A DNA stretch of 19,826 nt from CAYTPE01 sp964439885 (GCA_964439885.1 CAYTPE010000016.1:1-19826); one strand, 5' to 3'; positions 1 to 6,044 are shown, counted from the first letter of the stretch. Translations and numbers: made by a program. Notes: a model not told the origin generated them from the sequence alone.

Positions 1-68
1 TGGTAGACGCACTACCTTGAGGTGGTAGCTCCCGCAAGGGAATGGAAGTTCGAATCTTCTCCCGCGCA
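1..68 (+). tRNA. tRNA-Leu (GAG), 5' end cut off by the window
   Basis: The window opens inside the D-loop (TGGTAGACGC). The anticodon arm is CTACC-TTGAGGT-GGTAG, giving anticodon GAG, which reads CUC/CUU leucine codons. A long class II variable arm (CTCCCGCAAGGGA) follows, then a T-arm with stem GGAAG/CTTCT around loop TTCGAAT (44-60), and the 3' acceptor strand CCCGCGC plus discriminator A (61-68). The long variable arm and D-loop fit leucine. CCA is not encoded after the discriminator, so it must be added by a CCA-adding enzyme. The 5' acceptor strand and most of the D-arm lie upstream of the window. Confidence 0.93.
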
Positions 69-109
69 CAAATAAAATAACAGCCGTCGGCTGTTATTTT
101 ATTTGTGCG
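65..109 (+). terminator. 22-bp perfect palindrome overlapping the tRNA 3' end, probable terminator
   Basis: Positions 65-86 and 88-109 are perfect reverse complements around a single central T. The core is AACAGCCG/CGGCTGTT flanked by A/T-rich arms, so the right arm provides an interrupted U-rich tract (TTATTTTATTT). It would serve as an intrinsic terminator for the tRNA. Unusually, the left arm includes the last four tRNA bases (CGCA), so the unprocessed transcript could hide the acceptor 3' end until it is trimmed. Confidence 0.7.
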
Positions 110-222
110 AAGATTCGAACGGGGAAGGGAGAAACCGGGAGGTTTCTCTTGCGGAGGAAGGCTTGTGGAAACCCGAAGGTTTCCACAAGAGCGAAGCGAG
201 TTCGATTTCTTCTCCCGCGCAC
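102..222. repeat. Hairpin-rich block with inverted and direct copies of the tRNA-Leu 3' end
   Basis: Bases 110-120 (AAGATTCGAAC) are an exact reverse complement of the T-arm at 48-58. Bases 200-222 are a direct near-copy (one substitution or indel) of the tRNA 3' segment starting at 48, down to CCCGCGCAC. Between them are two perfect hairpins: GAGAAACC/GGTTTCTC (129-148, loop GGGA) and a 12-bp stem at 162-173/178-189 with loop CGAA. A TTGCGGAG stretch at 149-156 also resembles the antisense of the tRNA variable arm. No ORF is supported here. It may be a repeat element derived from, or inserted at, the tRNA 3' end. Confidence 0.6.
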
Positions 223-224
223 TG

Positions 225-252
225 AAAAAACAGCTCGTTAAAGCTGTTTTTT
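225..252 (+). terminator. Intrinsic terminator
   Basis: Stem AAAAAACAGCT (225-235) pairs perfectly with AGCTGTTTTTT (242-252), with loop CGTTAA. The flanking A and T runs make it usable on both strands. It separates the tRNA/repeat block from the promoter of the next gene. Confidence 0.8.
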
Positions 253-266
253 GTTCACTATTCCTA

Positions 267-295
267 TTGTGATATCATAGTGTTTGTGCTATGCT
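267..295 (+). promoter_or_regulatory. Probable promoter of the RDD operon
   Basis: TTGTGA (267-272), a 17-base spacer, and TATGCT (290-295) resemble a housekeeping sigma-70 type promoter. Transcription would begin near 302, about 30 bases before the ATG at 331. Confidence 0.5.
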
Positions 296-330
296 ACCCT
301 CAGTTTACTCATTTATAAAATCTTTTTTGT

Positions 331-807
331 ATGGATCAATCAATGGCAACTACAACACAATCAACCCCGGTGCCTGCCAAACCAAATATATATGCCGGGT
401 TTTGGAAGCGCTTTCTCGCTATGCTTATCGACCAAATAATTATTGGCGCCGTGAGTATGGCACTGGGGTTTGCGTATGGCCTTATTGTCGCCGGTGCAAT
501 GTCTGATGACGGGAGCGGTTTTCAAGAAGTGGTTATTCGCCTTGTTGGCCTCGTGGCCGGCTGGCTCTACTATGCGCTGCAAGAAAGTTCGGCGGAGCAG
601 GCCACGCTTGGTAAGCGCGCTTTAGGCATCAAAGTTACCGACATGTCGGGTGGACGGATTACCTTTGGTCGCGCGACAGGACGCTATTTCGCCAAAATTA
701 TTTCCGGTATTACGCTCGGCATTGGTTACATCATAGCCGGATTTACCGAGAAGAAACAAGCTCTTCATGATATGATTGCCGGCACGCTCGTGGTAAACAA
801 AGAATAA
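331..807 (+). CDS. RDD family membrane protein
   Basis: This is a 158-residue integral membrane protein of the RDD family, named for its conserved Arg and Asp residues. The first two are visible as R27 and D34 in GFWKRFLAMLID. The family signature TLGKRALGIKV and a C-terminal LHDMIAGTLVV segment with the last Asp follow. Two to three hydrophobic stretches are seen (about 28-55, 65-88, 115-140). The family's role is uncertain; some members have been linked to ion or small-molecule transport. ATG 331 is used here, with ATG 343 an in-frame alternative; neither has a Shine-Dalgarno sequence. It starts a tight plus-strand run of five genes. Confidence 0.85.
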   Translation: MDQSMATTTQSTPVPAKPNIYAGFWKRFLAMLIDQIIIGAVSMALGFAYGLIVAGAMSDDGSGFQEVVIRLVGLVAGWLYYALQESSAEQATLGKRALGIKVTDMSGGRITFGRATGRYFAKIISGITLGIGYIIAGFTEKKQALHDMIAGTLVVNKE

Positions 808-812
808 AAGAT

Positions 813-1058
813 ATGCACTACGTGGTGGGGCTCATCTTGATTGCCGTCGGGGCAGGTATCATCGTCAAGACCGAGTGGGTGCTGGAAAATTTTGGTATCA
901 ATACCTGGGCTGAAAATAAATTCGGTACGAGCGGGGGGAGTCGGTTTTTTTATAAATTGCTTGGGATTGTCGTGATTGTTGTAGGGTTCATGGTCATTAC
1001 GGACTTATTCCAAGGTTTTCTTTTTGCCACCATCGGCAAACTTTTTATCCGCTCTTAA
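813..1058 (+). CDS. Small two-helix membrane protein, unknown function
   Basis: This 81-residue protein has two hydrophobic helices, about residues 3-18 (VVGLILIAVGAGIIV) and 47-65 (KLLGIVVIVVGFMVI), joined by a polar loop rich in Gly, Asn and Lys. No catalytic motif is visible. It starts 5 bases after the RDD gene stop and ends 7 bases before the ATG of the methyltransferase, so it is very likely co-transcribed with them. I do not recognise a named family; small membrane proteins of this size and layout are common in CPR genomes. Confidence 0.75.
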   Translation: MHYVVGLILIAVGAGIIVKTEWVLENFGINTWAENKFGTSGGSRFFYKLLGIVVIVVGFMVITDLFQGFLFATIGKLFIRS

Positions 1059-1065
1059 AATCGGT

Positions 1066-1620
1066 ATGTCTCATAGCGGTTCGGCGCTCATCAATCCGTA
1101 TCCTGTTTTCGAAAAAATAAAATTAGCGACTGGTATGCGTGTAGCCGATTTGGGCTGTGGGCGCACCGGACATTTTGTTTTTCCGGCCTCACGCATTGTG
1201 GGAGCGCAGGGAGTAGTATATGCGGTGGAAGTTGTGCAGAATATTCTCGAGAGTATCAAAAGCCGTGTACGTTCCGAAGGATACGACAATGTGCAGCCCA
1301 TATGGGCTGATATTGAATTGGTGGGCAAAGTGCCTGTACCAAACAACTCGCTCGACAGTTGTTTTATGGTAAATGTGTTGTCGATACTGCACGATAAAAC
1401 CAGCGCGTTGCTTGAAGCCATCAGGATACTCAAAGCCGATGGATTTTTGGTCGTGGTGGAGTGGCAGAAAAAATTAGGCGGCATCGGCCCGGCGGATAGC
1501 GCACGGATCACACCCGATGCGTTACAAACAATCACCGCGGATCTTCCTCTGCGTTTAATTGACATTTTTTCGGTAGGGGAGTACCATTATTGCGCACTCT
1601 TTAAAAAAGTCGCTTCATAA
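1066..1620 (+). CDS. Class I SAM-dependent methyltransferase
   Basis: The 184-residue product has a Rossmann-like methyltransferase core. Motif I is VADLGCGRTGHF (about residues 26-37), which binds S-adenosylmethionine, and the acidic end of strand 2 is VYAVEVV (E55). A later NNSLDSCFMVNVLS segment matches the post-motif region and ILKADGFLVVVEWQ the strand 5 region. The substrate cannot be told; the core resembles UbiE-like or protein-methyltransferase-like enzymes. ATG 1066 is preferred because it lies 7 bases after the upstream stop; an upstream TTG at 1024 would overlap the previous gene by 35 bases. The gene sits between two small membrane-protein genes. Confidence 0.85.
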   Translation: MSHSGSALINPYPVFEKIKLATGMRVADLGCGRTGHFVFPASRIVGAQGVVYAVEVVQNILESIKSRVRSEGYDNVQPIWADIELVGKVPVPNNSLDSCFMVNVLSILHDKTSALLEAIRILKADGFLVVVEWQKKLGGIGPADSARITPDALQTITADLPLRLIDIFSVGEYHYCALFKKVAS

Positions 1621-1621
1621 T

Positions 1622-2029
1622 ATGTCTTTCACAAATATTCTCCATTGGTCGTACTGGTTTACCGCACCGTATCCTACCTATCACGGCGTACGAGCTGTGT
1701 GGATCACCGGTTTTGCAGCTGTACTCTGCATTGGTTTTGTCGCGCTCATTATCCGTTCGGTGCTTCACGATGCCACCATCAAAGTGGTGCTCGCCCGAAC
1801 CGCCAGCCTCGGTATCACCATGGGTCTCATCGGTTTTCTTTTGTTTTCATTTCGCCAAGAAGGCATCGCGCTGTTTAGTTGGCGCATTTGGCCGCTTCTA
1901 TGGCTTGTTGGCGTACTGTATTGGGGTGTGAAGATAGCTCGGTATACATTGCGCCGCGTACCGGAGATTAAAGCCGAGAACAAAGCTCGCGAAATACGAG
2001 AACGTTATTTACCCAAATCAAATCGTTAA
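1622..2029 (+). CDS. Membrane protein, unknown function
   Basis: This 135-residue protein has about three predicted transmembrane helices: roughly 24-46 (VWITGFAAVLCIGFVALII), 58-78 (ASLGITMGLIGFLLF) and 86-107. A strongly charged C-terminal tail (about 110-135, many Arg/Lys/Glu) is probably cytoplasmic. The N-terminus is aromatic-rich (HWSYWFTAPYPTYHG). No known motif is recognised. It begins 1 base after the methyltransferase stop and ends 1 base before the YraN gene, which places it firmly in the same transcription unit. Confidence 0.75.
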   Translation: MSFTNILHWSYWFTAPYPTYHGVRAVWITGFAAVLCIGFVALIIRSVLHDATIKVVLARTASLGITMGLIGFLLFSFRQEGIALFSWRIWPLLWLVGVLYWGVKIARYTLRRVPEIKAENKAREIRERYLPKSNR

Positions 2030-2030
2030 T

Positions 2031-2396
2031 ATGCCGTATGGAGGAGGGACACGCGGTGTAATCGGTGTGTGGGGAGAAGAACAAGCAACGCGATTCTTGG
2101 AGCGGCAACACTTTGTCATCATCGAGCGCAACTATCATTGTACTACCGGAGAAATTGATATCATCGCCCGTCGTGGCGGTGATTATTATTTTGTAGAAGT
2201 CAAAACCAGAAGTGTAGGTGAGCTGGCGAATGATCTTGCCATTACACCGGCAAAAATATACAAACTTCGTAAGGCGATCAAACAGTATTGCTACGATCGG
2301 CAGGTCACTGAAGGCTCTTTCATCATAGCCGGTTTATTGGTCGTATACAATCGAGCCAGTCGTGATGTGGTTTTTCGTCTCGCTCCGATTTATTAA
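2031..2396 (+). CDS. YraN/UPF0102 family endonuclease-like protein
   Basis: The 121-residue protein shows the UPF0102 (YraN) layout: an N-terminal GVWGEEQATRFLERQHF segment, then NYHCTTGEIDIIARRGG and YYFVEVKTRS. These carry the E...D...ExK residues of a restriction-endonuclease-like (Holliday-junction-resolvase-like) fold. The length is close to the usual 115-130 residues. The family is presumed to act in DNA processing, but its physiological role is not established. It is the last gene of the 331-2396 run. No clear terminator follows before the next promoter. Confidence 0.88.
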   Translation: MPYGGGTRGVIGVWGEEQATRFLERQHFVIIERNYHCTTGEIDIIARRGGDYYFVEVKTRSVGELANDLAITPAKIYKLRKAIKQYCYDRQVTEGSFIIAGLLVVYNRASRDVVFRLAPIY

Positions 2397-2442
2397 GAAG
2401 TTCGGTTATTGCCGGGCATTCACGAGCCGAAGAGGTTCTAGT

Positions 2443-2471
2443 TTGACAACATCCCTGTTTTTTACTATACT
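2443..2471 (+). promoter_or_regulatory. Strong promoter of ndk
   Basis: TTGACA (2443-2448), a 17-base spacer, and TATACT (2466-2471) make a near-consensus sigma-70 promoter. Transcription is expected near 2478, giving a leader of only about 17 bases before ATG 2495. Confidence 0.85.
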
Positions 2472-2494
2472 AAGCCCAATTAACCTTGCTATGT

Positions 2495-3094
2495 ATGCAT
2501 CCTAAAAAAGAACGAACATTTGTTATTATCAAACCTGATGGTGTGCAGCGATCCCTGGTGGGTGAAATCATCAAACGATTTGAACGCACCGGCCTCAAGC
2601 TGGTGGCTCTTAAGTTTTTTGTACCCGACACTGATCGTCTCTGGACACATTACCAAAAAGATGAAGCGTGGTACCTTAAGAAAGGTGAAAATACTATTAA
2701 AAATAGAGAAGCTGCCGGCATGCCGGTAGAGAAATCAGCGCTCGAATACGGTAAGGATATTATTGGTGCGCTGGTACGTTTCATGTCGTCCGGTCCGGTG
2801 GTGGCTATGATCTGGGAAGGAAACCAGGCCGTCAACATTGTGAAGAAATTAGTTGGTGACACGCAGCCGTCCACGTCGGATGTTGGCACCATTCGCGGTG
2901 ACTTCACGGTTGATTCGTATGATCTCTCCAATATTGATGGCCGAGCGGTACGCAACCTCGTGCACTGCTCTGATCAGCCGAGCGAAGCGGAACGTGAAAT
3001 AGGTATTTGGTTCAAACCGGAAGATATTATTGGTTACCGTTTGGTACAGGAAGAAATTTTGTACGACGTTGATCTAAATGGTATTCTCGAATAA
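2495..3094 (+). CDS. ndk: Nucleoside diphosphate kinase with insertions
   Basis: NDK transfers the gamma-phosphate between nucleoside di- and triphosphates through a phosphohistidine. The 199-residue product has the N-terminal RTFVIIKPDGVQRSLVG, the RFMSSGPVVAMIWEG core, and GTIRGDF. The catalytic segment is NLVHCSDQPSEAEREI, with H157 the expected catalytic histidine; the family usually has HGSD, here HCSD. It is about 55 residues longer than the common 140-residue form. Extra residues lie around 57-88 and 138-148, plus a C-terminal tail from about 180. ATG 2495 is chosen over an upstream TTG at 2486, because it begins directly at the conserved N-terminus. It is monocistronic. Confidence 0.93.
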   Translation: MHPKKERTFVIIKPDGVQRSLVGEIIKRFERTGLKLVALKFFVPDTDRLWTHYQKDEAWYLKKGENTIKNREAAGMPVEKSALEYGKDIIGALVRFMSSGPVVAMIWEGNQAVNIVKKLVGDTQPSTSDVGTIRGDFTVDSYDLSNIDGRAVRNLVHCSDQPSEAEREIGIWFKPEDIIGYRLVQEEILYDVDLNGILE

Positions 3095-3101
3095 GTACAA
3101 G

Positions 3102-3124
3102 CCACCCAGTATGGGTGGTTTTTT
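3102..3124 (+). terminator. Terminator of ndk
   Basis: CCACCCA (3102-3108) pairs with TGGGTGG (3112-3118), loop GTA, followed by TTTTTT and then an A/T-rich run. It is a canonical intrinsic terminator 8 bases after the ndk stop. Confidence 0.9.
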
Positions 3125-3143
3125 ATTTTTTGCACAGCTCAGT

Positions 3144-3172
3144 TTGACAGTGCATAACTACAGATCTATACT
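3144..3172 (+). promoter_or_regulatory. Consensus promoter of a noncoding RNA
   Basis: TTGACA (3144-3149), a 17-base spacer, and TATACT (3167-3172). No ORF with plausible coding content follows on the plus strand before the terminator at 3343-3367, so this promoter probably drives a structured RNA. Confidence 0.85.
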
Positions 3173-3178
3173 ACAAAT

Positions 3179-3367
3179 AGTTTGCTAGAGGGCGGCAAAA
3201 CTATTCTCTAATAATGAATCTTGGTTAGCCAAAATCTGGCGTGCCCGTGGGCACGGCGTGAGGCTTACCACCTACCCAAACGGGATAGGTTTCCGCCCCT
3301 AGTCAAGCTGCTTCATATGGTTTAATGCAAATCAAAACAAAAACCTACCGCTCACGGTAGGTTTTTT
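3179..3367 (+). ncRNA. Structured noncoding RNA, about 190 nt, 6S-like or novel
   Basis: The stretch lies between a consensus promoter and an intrinsic terminator and has no convincing ORF. A closing helix pairs CTAGAGGGCGG (3185-3195) with CCGCCCCTAG (3293-3302), one A bulged. Inside it, GGTTAGCC (3223-3230) pairs with GGCTTACC (3262-3269) with one mismatch, topped by hairpin CGTGCC/GGCACG (3240-3255). A second hairpin, CCTACCC/GGGATAGG (3271-3289), sits on the 3' side only. The 5' side at 3196-3222 is unpaired and A/U-rich. A large bubble with a 3'-side hairpin resembles the 6S RNA plan, but I see no conserved sequence that proves it. It does not match SRP RNA, tmRNA or RNase P motifs. Confidence 0.6.
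3343..3367. terminator. Bidirectional terminator between the ncRNA and rpmB
   Basis: ACCTACCG (3343-3350), loop CTCA, CGGTAGGT (3355-3362), followed by TTTTTT. On the other side, AAAACAAAAA upstream gives a T-rich tract on the minus strand, so it can also end rpmB transcription, whose stop codon is at 3395-3397. Confidence 0.88.
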
Positions 3368-3394
3368 ATAGACGTTGTAACCAGCATCCTCGCA

Positions 3395-3574
3395 TTAGGC
3401 GGTCGCTTTCTTGTTCAGTGTGCGGCGGCAGGTAGAGCACACGCGCATAGAAATACCGCCTACGTGCATGAGCTGAAGATTCGGCTTTTGCAAGCGAGGG
3501 GTTTTAATGTTGGAGTGGCTCACATTGTTGGCACGAACGGCGTTTTTGGAGCACAGAGCGCAGGAACGACTCAT
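3395..3574 (-). CDS. rpmB: 50S ribosomal protein L28
   Basis: The minus strand encodes 59 residues beginning MSRSCALCSKNAVRANNVSH. L28 is a structural protein of the large ribosomal subunit. The sequence has the family features SHSNIKTPRLQKPNLQ and a C-terminal MRVCSTCRRTLNKKA. Four cysteines, C5, C8, C46 and C49, form two CxxC knuckles, so this is the zinc-binding C+ type. The ATG is at 3574-3572 and the stop TAA at 3397-3395. It appears monocistronic, with its own promoter upstream (3679-3707), a roughly 98-base leader, and the shared terminator downstream. Confidence 0.95.
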   Translation of the reverse strand: MSRSCALCSKNAVRANNVSHSNIKTPRLQKPNLQLMHVGGISMRVCSTCRRTLNKKATA

Positions 3575-3672
3575 ACAGTTGATTGTTTAAAGGTTATTGG
3601 TTATACTAAATTTATGGCCTGTAGCGCTTCATGCGTAACGTTACGAGTTACATGTTATGCGTGCTACAAGGT
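3575..3672 (-). promoter_or_regulatory. rpmB 5' leader, structured, overlaps the divergent transcript
   Basis: With transcription starting near 3672, the L28 mRNA would have a leader of about 98 bases, long for this compact genome. Read on the minus strand it contains TGTAGC...GCTACA closing arms around a palindromic GTAACGTTAC, plus a G/U-containing pairing between the two GCATAAC/GTTACGC-like arms. This could allow autoregulation by L28, but no known leader motif was recognised. Confidence 0.4.
3579..3607 (+). promoter_or_regulatory. Promoter for the M50-xseA-xseB-YvlD-like genes
   Basis: TTGATT (3579-3584), a 17-base spacer, and TATACT (3602-3607) on the plus strand. The expected start near 3614 gives a leader of about 95 bases before ATG 3710. 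It lies inside the rpmB leader, so the two divergent transcripts would overlap by about 60 bases. Confidence 0.6.
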
Positions 3673-3678
3673 GGTAAC

Positions 3679-3707
3679 ATAATACCTCATTGAGTCGTTA
3701 TTGTCAA
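3679..3707 (-). promoter_or_regulatory. Promoter of rpmB
   Basis: Read on the minus strand: TTGACA (3707-3702), a 17-base spacer, TATTAT (3684-3679). The -35 box ends 3 bases before the ATG of the divergent M50 protease gene. Confidence 0.82.
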
Positions 3708-3709
3708 GT

Positions 3710-4315
3710 ATGGACTATATTTCCCTCATTTTTTACTTTCTCATCATCATTCCCTCGTCGATTATTCATGAATACGCGCATGGGTGGGTAGCCGACAAAA
3801 TGGGAGACCCGACAGCCCGCTATGCAGGCCGATTGACTATCGATCCGCGCGCGCATATCGACCCGGTTGGCACTCTTTTGTTGCCACTCGCCTTATTTAT
3901 TGGCAGTGGTGGCCGTTTTATGTTTGCCTACGCCAAACCGGTGCCATACAACCCCTATAATTTACGCGATCAAAAATGGGGCCCGGCACTGGTGGGAGTA
4001 GCCGGTCCGGCGGCTAATTTTATGCTCGCGCTATCGTTTGCTCTGGTCGCTCGGTTGTTTCCGTTAAGCGTGGTGACGCCCTTTTTGGAAATTATTGTGT
4101 ATGCGAATGTGCTTCTCATGGTTTTTAATCTCGTACCCATCCCTCCACTCGACGGTTCAAAAGTGCTTTTTGCCCTTCTGCCCGATTCGTGGCATGGTGT
4201 TCGCGCCGCGCTCGAACGGTGGGGGTATATTTTACTTTTCTTTTTTATCTTTTTTCTGTTCGGTTTGATTCAGCCAATCATCCAGTGGTTGACGCATCTA
4301 TTGCTCCGTGTATAG
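3710..4315 (+). CDS. Site-2 protease family (M50) membrane metalloprotease
   Basis: This 201-residue integral membrane protein has the zinc-protease motif HEYAH (residues 20-24, HExxH) in its first helix. The second metal-ligand motif is NLVPIPPLDG (140-149, Asp148 the likely third zinc ligand). About four to five hydrophobic segments are seen: 3-22, 55-68, 95-118, 127-145 and 172-195. Members cleave peptide bonds inside or near the membrane, often in regulated signalling; this short form lacks a PDZ domain and resembles the minimal YwhC/Rip3-like group. ATG 3710 is preferred over TTG 3701, which overlaps the -35 box of rpmB. It is followed 1 base later by xseA. Confidence 0.92.
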   Translation: MDYISLIFYFLIIIPSSIIHEYAHGWVADKMGDPTARYAGRLTIDPRAHIDPVGTLLLPLALFIGSGGRFMFAYAKPVPYNPYNLRDQKWGPALVGVAGPAANFMLALSFALVARLFPLSVVTPFLEIIVYANVLLMVFNLVPIPPLDGSKVLFALLPDSWHGVRAALERWGYILLFFFIFFLFGLIQPIIQWLTHLLLRV

Positions 4316-4316
4316 T

Positions 4317-5429
4317 ATGATACGCGCTGTTTCCGTTTCGGAGTTCATCGAACAGATAAATGGAATAGTCACCGGAGAATTTATTGTCGAAGGCGAAGTG
4401 TCGCAATATAAAATATCTCAAGGCAAATGGGTATTTTTCGACTTGAAAGATGAGCGAGCGGCGCTCGGTTGTTTTAGCTCCGTGTTTAGTTTACGCACGC
4501 CGCTTGAAGACGGAATGAAAATTCGCGTCACTGGCTATCCAAGTGTTTATCCTAAAACGGGGCGTTTCAGTTTTACGGTGCAGCGCGTGGAGATGGTTGG
4601 GCAGGGTTCGCTCAAACGGGCCTATGAGCTGCTCAAGGCAAAACTTGAGGGGGAAGGGTTATTTGACCAATCGCGCAAGCGAATTTTGCCATCTCTCCCT
4701 AATCGAATTGGTGTTATTGCATCGCGTGACAGCGCGGCATATGGCGATTTCAAACGAATTATTAACAATCGTTGGGCCGGGGTTGAGATACTTTTGCGCC
4801 ATGTGCAGGTGCAAGGGGAACAAGCTGTGAATGACATCGTTTCGGCGTTTCGAGATTTTAACGAGTATGACGACACGTTAGATGTTGTCGTGCTTATCCG
4901 AGGCGGTGGATCGTTGGAAGATTTGATGGCGTTCAATGACGAGCGCGTAGTGCGAGCTGTGTATGGCAGCAGGGCGCCGGTCATCTGCGGAGTTGGCCAC
5001 GAGCGTGATGAGACATTGGCGGATCTGGCGGCCGACGTGCGTGCTTCCACACCATCGAACGCTGCGGAGGTGGTGGTACCGGAGAGAAAAGAATTTTTTA
5101 AGGAGTTAGATTTTACCATCGAGACAATGGGTGAGAAATTGACGCATAAGATTAGAATGTTTCGGCAATGGGTAGAAGACCCGCGCTCAGGCATGCTGGC
5201 ATCACTGGAATCACTTATCGCACGTCGTCAGCAGATGGTTGGCGCGGCGAACGTGCTTTTTAAAAATGTTGACCCACGCCGAGTGCTCAAACGCGGATTT
5301 AGTATTACGCGCGATACGCGCGGTCACATTATCCGCTCTGCCGATCAGGTGGACGAAAAACAAACAATCGTGGTAGAATTGGCTGAGGGAACGATTCAGG
5401 CAGCTGTGTCTGATGCGAAAAAAAAGTAA
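4317..5429 (+). CDS. xseA: Exodeoxyribonuclease VII large subunit
   Basis: ExoVII degrades single-stranded DNA from both ends into acid-soluble oligonucleotides. The 370-residue protein has an N-terminal OB-fold for ssDNA binding (about 1-100, FIVEGEVSQYK and WVFFDLKDERAALGCFS). The catalytic domain contains GVIASRDSAAYGDF (about 132-145), VVLIRGGGSLEDLMAFNDE (191-209) and VICGVGHERDETLADLAAD (222-240), the last with the conserved GH.RD residues. The region after 255 is much shorter than in the 456-residue E. coli protein, so the coiled coil that recruits the small subunit is reduced. The start is ATG 4317, 1 base after the protease stop; GTG 4308 would overlap that gene. Confidence 0.95.
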   Translation: MIRAVSVSEFIEQINGIVTGEFIVEGEVSQYKISQGKWVFFDLKDERAALGCFSSVFSLRTPLEDGMKIRVTGYPSVYPKTGRFSFTVQRVEMVGQGSLKRAYELLKAKLEGEGLFDQSRKRILPSLPNRIGVIASRDSAAYGDFKRIINNRWAGVEILLRHVQVQGEQAVNDIVSAFRDFNEYDDTLDVVVLIRGGGSLEDLMAFNDERVVRAVYGSRAPVICGVGHERDETLADLAADVRASTPSNAAEVVVPERKEFFKELDFTIETMGEKLTHKIRMFRQWVEDPRSGMLASLESLIARRQQMVGAANVLFKNVDPRRVLKRGFSITRDTRGHIIRSADQVDEKQTIVVELAEGTIQAAVSDAKKK

Positions 5430-5477
5430 TGTAGTCCAACTGACTAATGTGTTCGGCATACAAACATACCGGTACAT

Positions 5478-5681
5478 ATGACCGCAAAATCGAAAATTAA
5501 TTTTAATGAATCGTACAGAGAACTGCAGCGCATTGTTGCGTGGTTCGAGAAGGATGATTTTGACGTAGAGGAAGGAATAGAAAAGTTTGAAACGGGGACG
5601 AAGCTCGTGAAAGAGCTGAAATTGTATCTCGACACAATGGAAAATAAGGTGAAAGAACTAAAAAGAAAGATTAAAGAATAA
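5478..5681 (+). CDS. xseB: Exodeoxyribonuclease VII small subunit
   Basis: This 67-residue acidic helical protein has the XseB pattern: FNESYRELQRIVAWFEKDDF, then DVEEGIEKFETGTKLVKELK and a helical C-terminus. It normally forms a helical hairpin that binds several copies to each XseA coiled coil. The length is usual for the family. It lies 48 bases after xseA on the same strand, as is common. The substitution of WFEKDD for the usual LE is within family variation. Confidence 0.92.
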   Translation: MTAKSKINFNESYRELQRIVAWFEKDDFDVEEGIEKFETGTKLVKELKLYLDTMENKVKELKRKIKE

Positions 5682-5699
5682 AAGTTAATAATAAAAATT

Positions 5700-6044
5700 A
5701 TGAAACTTATACTTCGTTGGCTACTCGGCGCCGGAGCGCTGATGCTCGTGACATACTATGCTTTTATCCCCGGTATTAGTGTGACCAATTTTTACGCTGC
5801 GCTTGTGGCCGTGTTGGTGCTTGGCCTTATTAACGCGCTTATCAAACCTATTATCGTGTTACTTACTTTGCCATTTAACATACTTACGCTTGGTTTGTTT
5901 ACGCTTATTATCAACACGCTCTGCTTCTGGCTCGCTTCCACGGTGGTGAAAGGTTTTACCGTTGCCGGTTTTTGGCCCGCGTTTTGGGGCGCGTTATATA
6001 TGTGGGTGGTGGGGTGGTTTATTAATAGTTTGTTTAAGAATTGA
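5700..6044 (+). CDS. YvlD-like / phage holin family IV membrane protein
   Basis: The 114-residue protein has four hydrophobic helices: about 3-24, 30-52, 56-82 and 88-111. The motif LINALIKPIIVLLTLPFNIL followed by TLGLFTLIINTLCFWLAS is characteristic of the YvlD / mycobacterial-type holin superfamily IV (PF04020). Despite the name, most chromosomal members are not phage holins and their function is unknown. A C-terminal FWPAFWGALYMWVVGWFIN also fits. It starts 18 bases after xseB with no terminator between them, so it is probably in the same operon. It ends with TGA, supporting the standard code. Confidence 0.87.
   Translation: MKLILRWLLGAGALMLVTYYAFIPGISVTNFYAALVAVLVLGLINALIKPIIVLLTLPFNILTLGLFTLIINTLCFWLASTVVKGFTVAGFWPAFWGALYMWVVGWFINSLFKN

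Noticed and set aside
1071..1565. Minus-strand ORF of 164 codons over the methyltransferase
   Set aside because: The plus-strand methyltransferase has clear family motifs; the antisense frame has none.
3179..3367. tracrRNA, SRP RNA, tmRNA or riboswitch identity for the noncoding RNA
   Set aside because: No CRISPR array or Cas gene is present, the SRP apical loop and tmRNA ends are missing, and the terminator lies before any gene on the same strand, so it is not a leader.
3464..3682. Plus-strand ORF of 72 codons opposite rpmB
   Set aside because: It lies on the strand opposite the clear L28 coding sequence and has a TTG/ATG start with no supporting motif.
5700..6044. Prophage remnant based on the phage holin family name
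   Set aside because: This family is mostly chromosomal, and no other phage gene is present.
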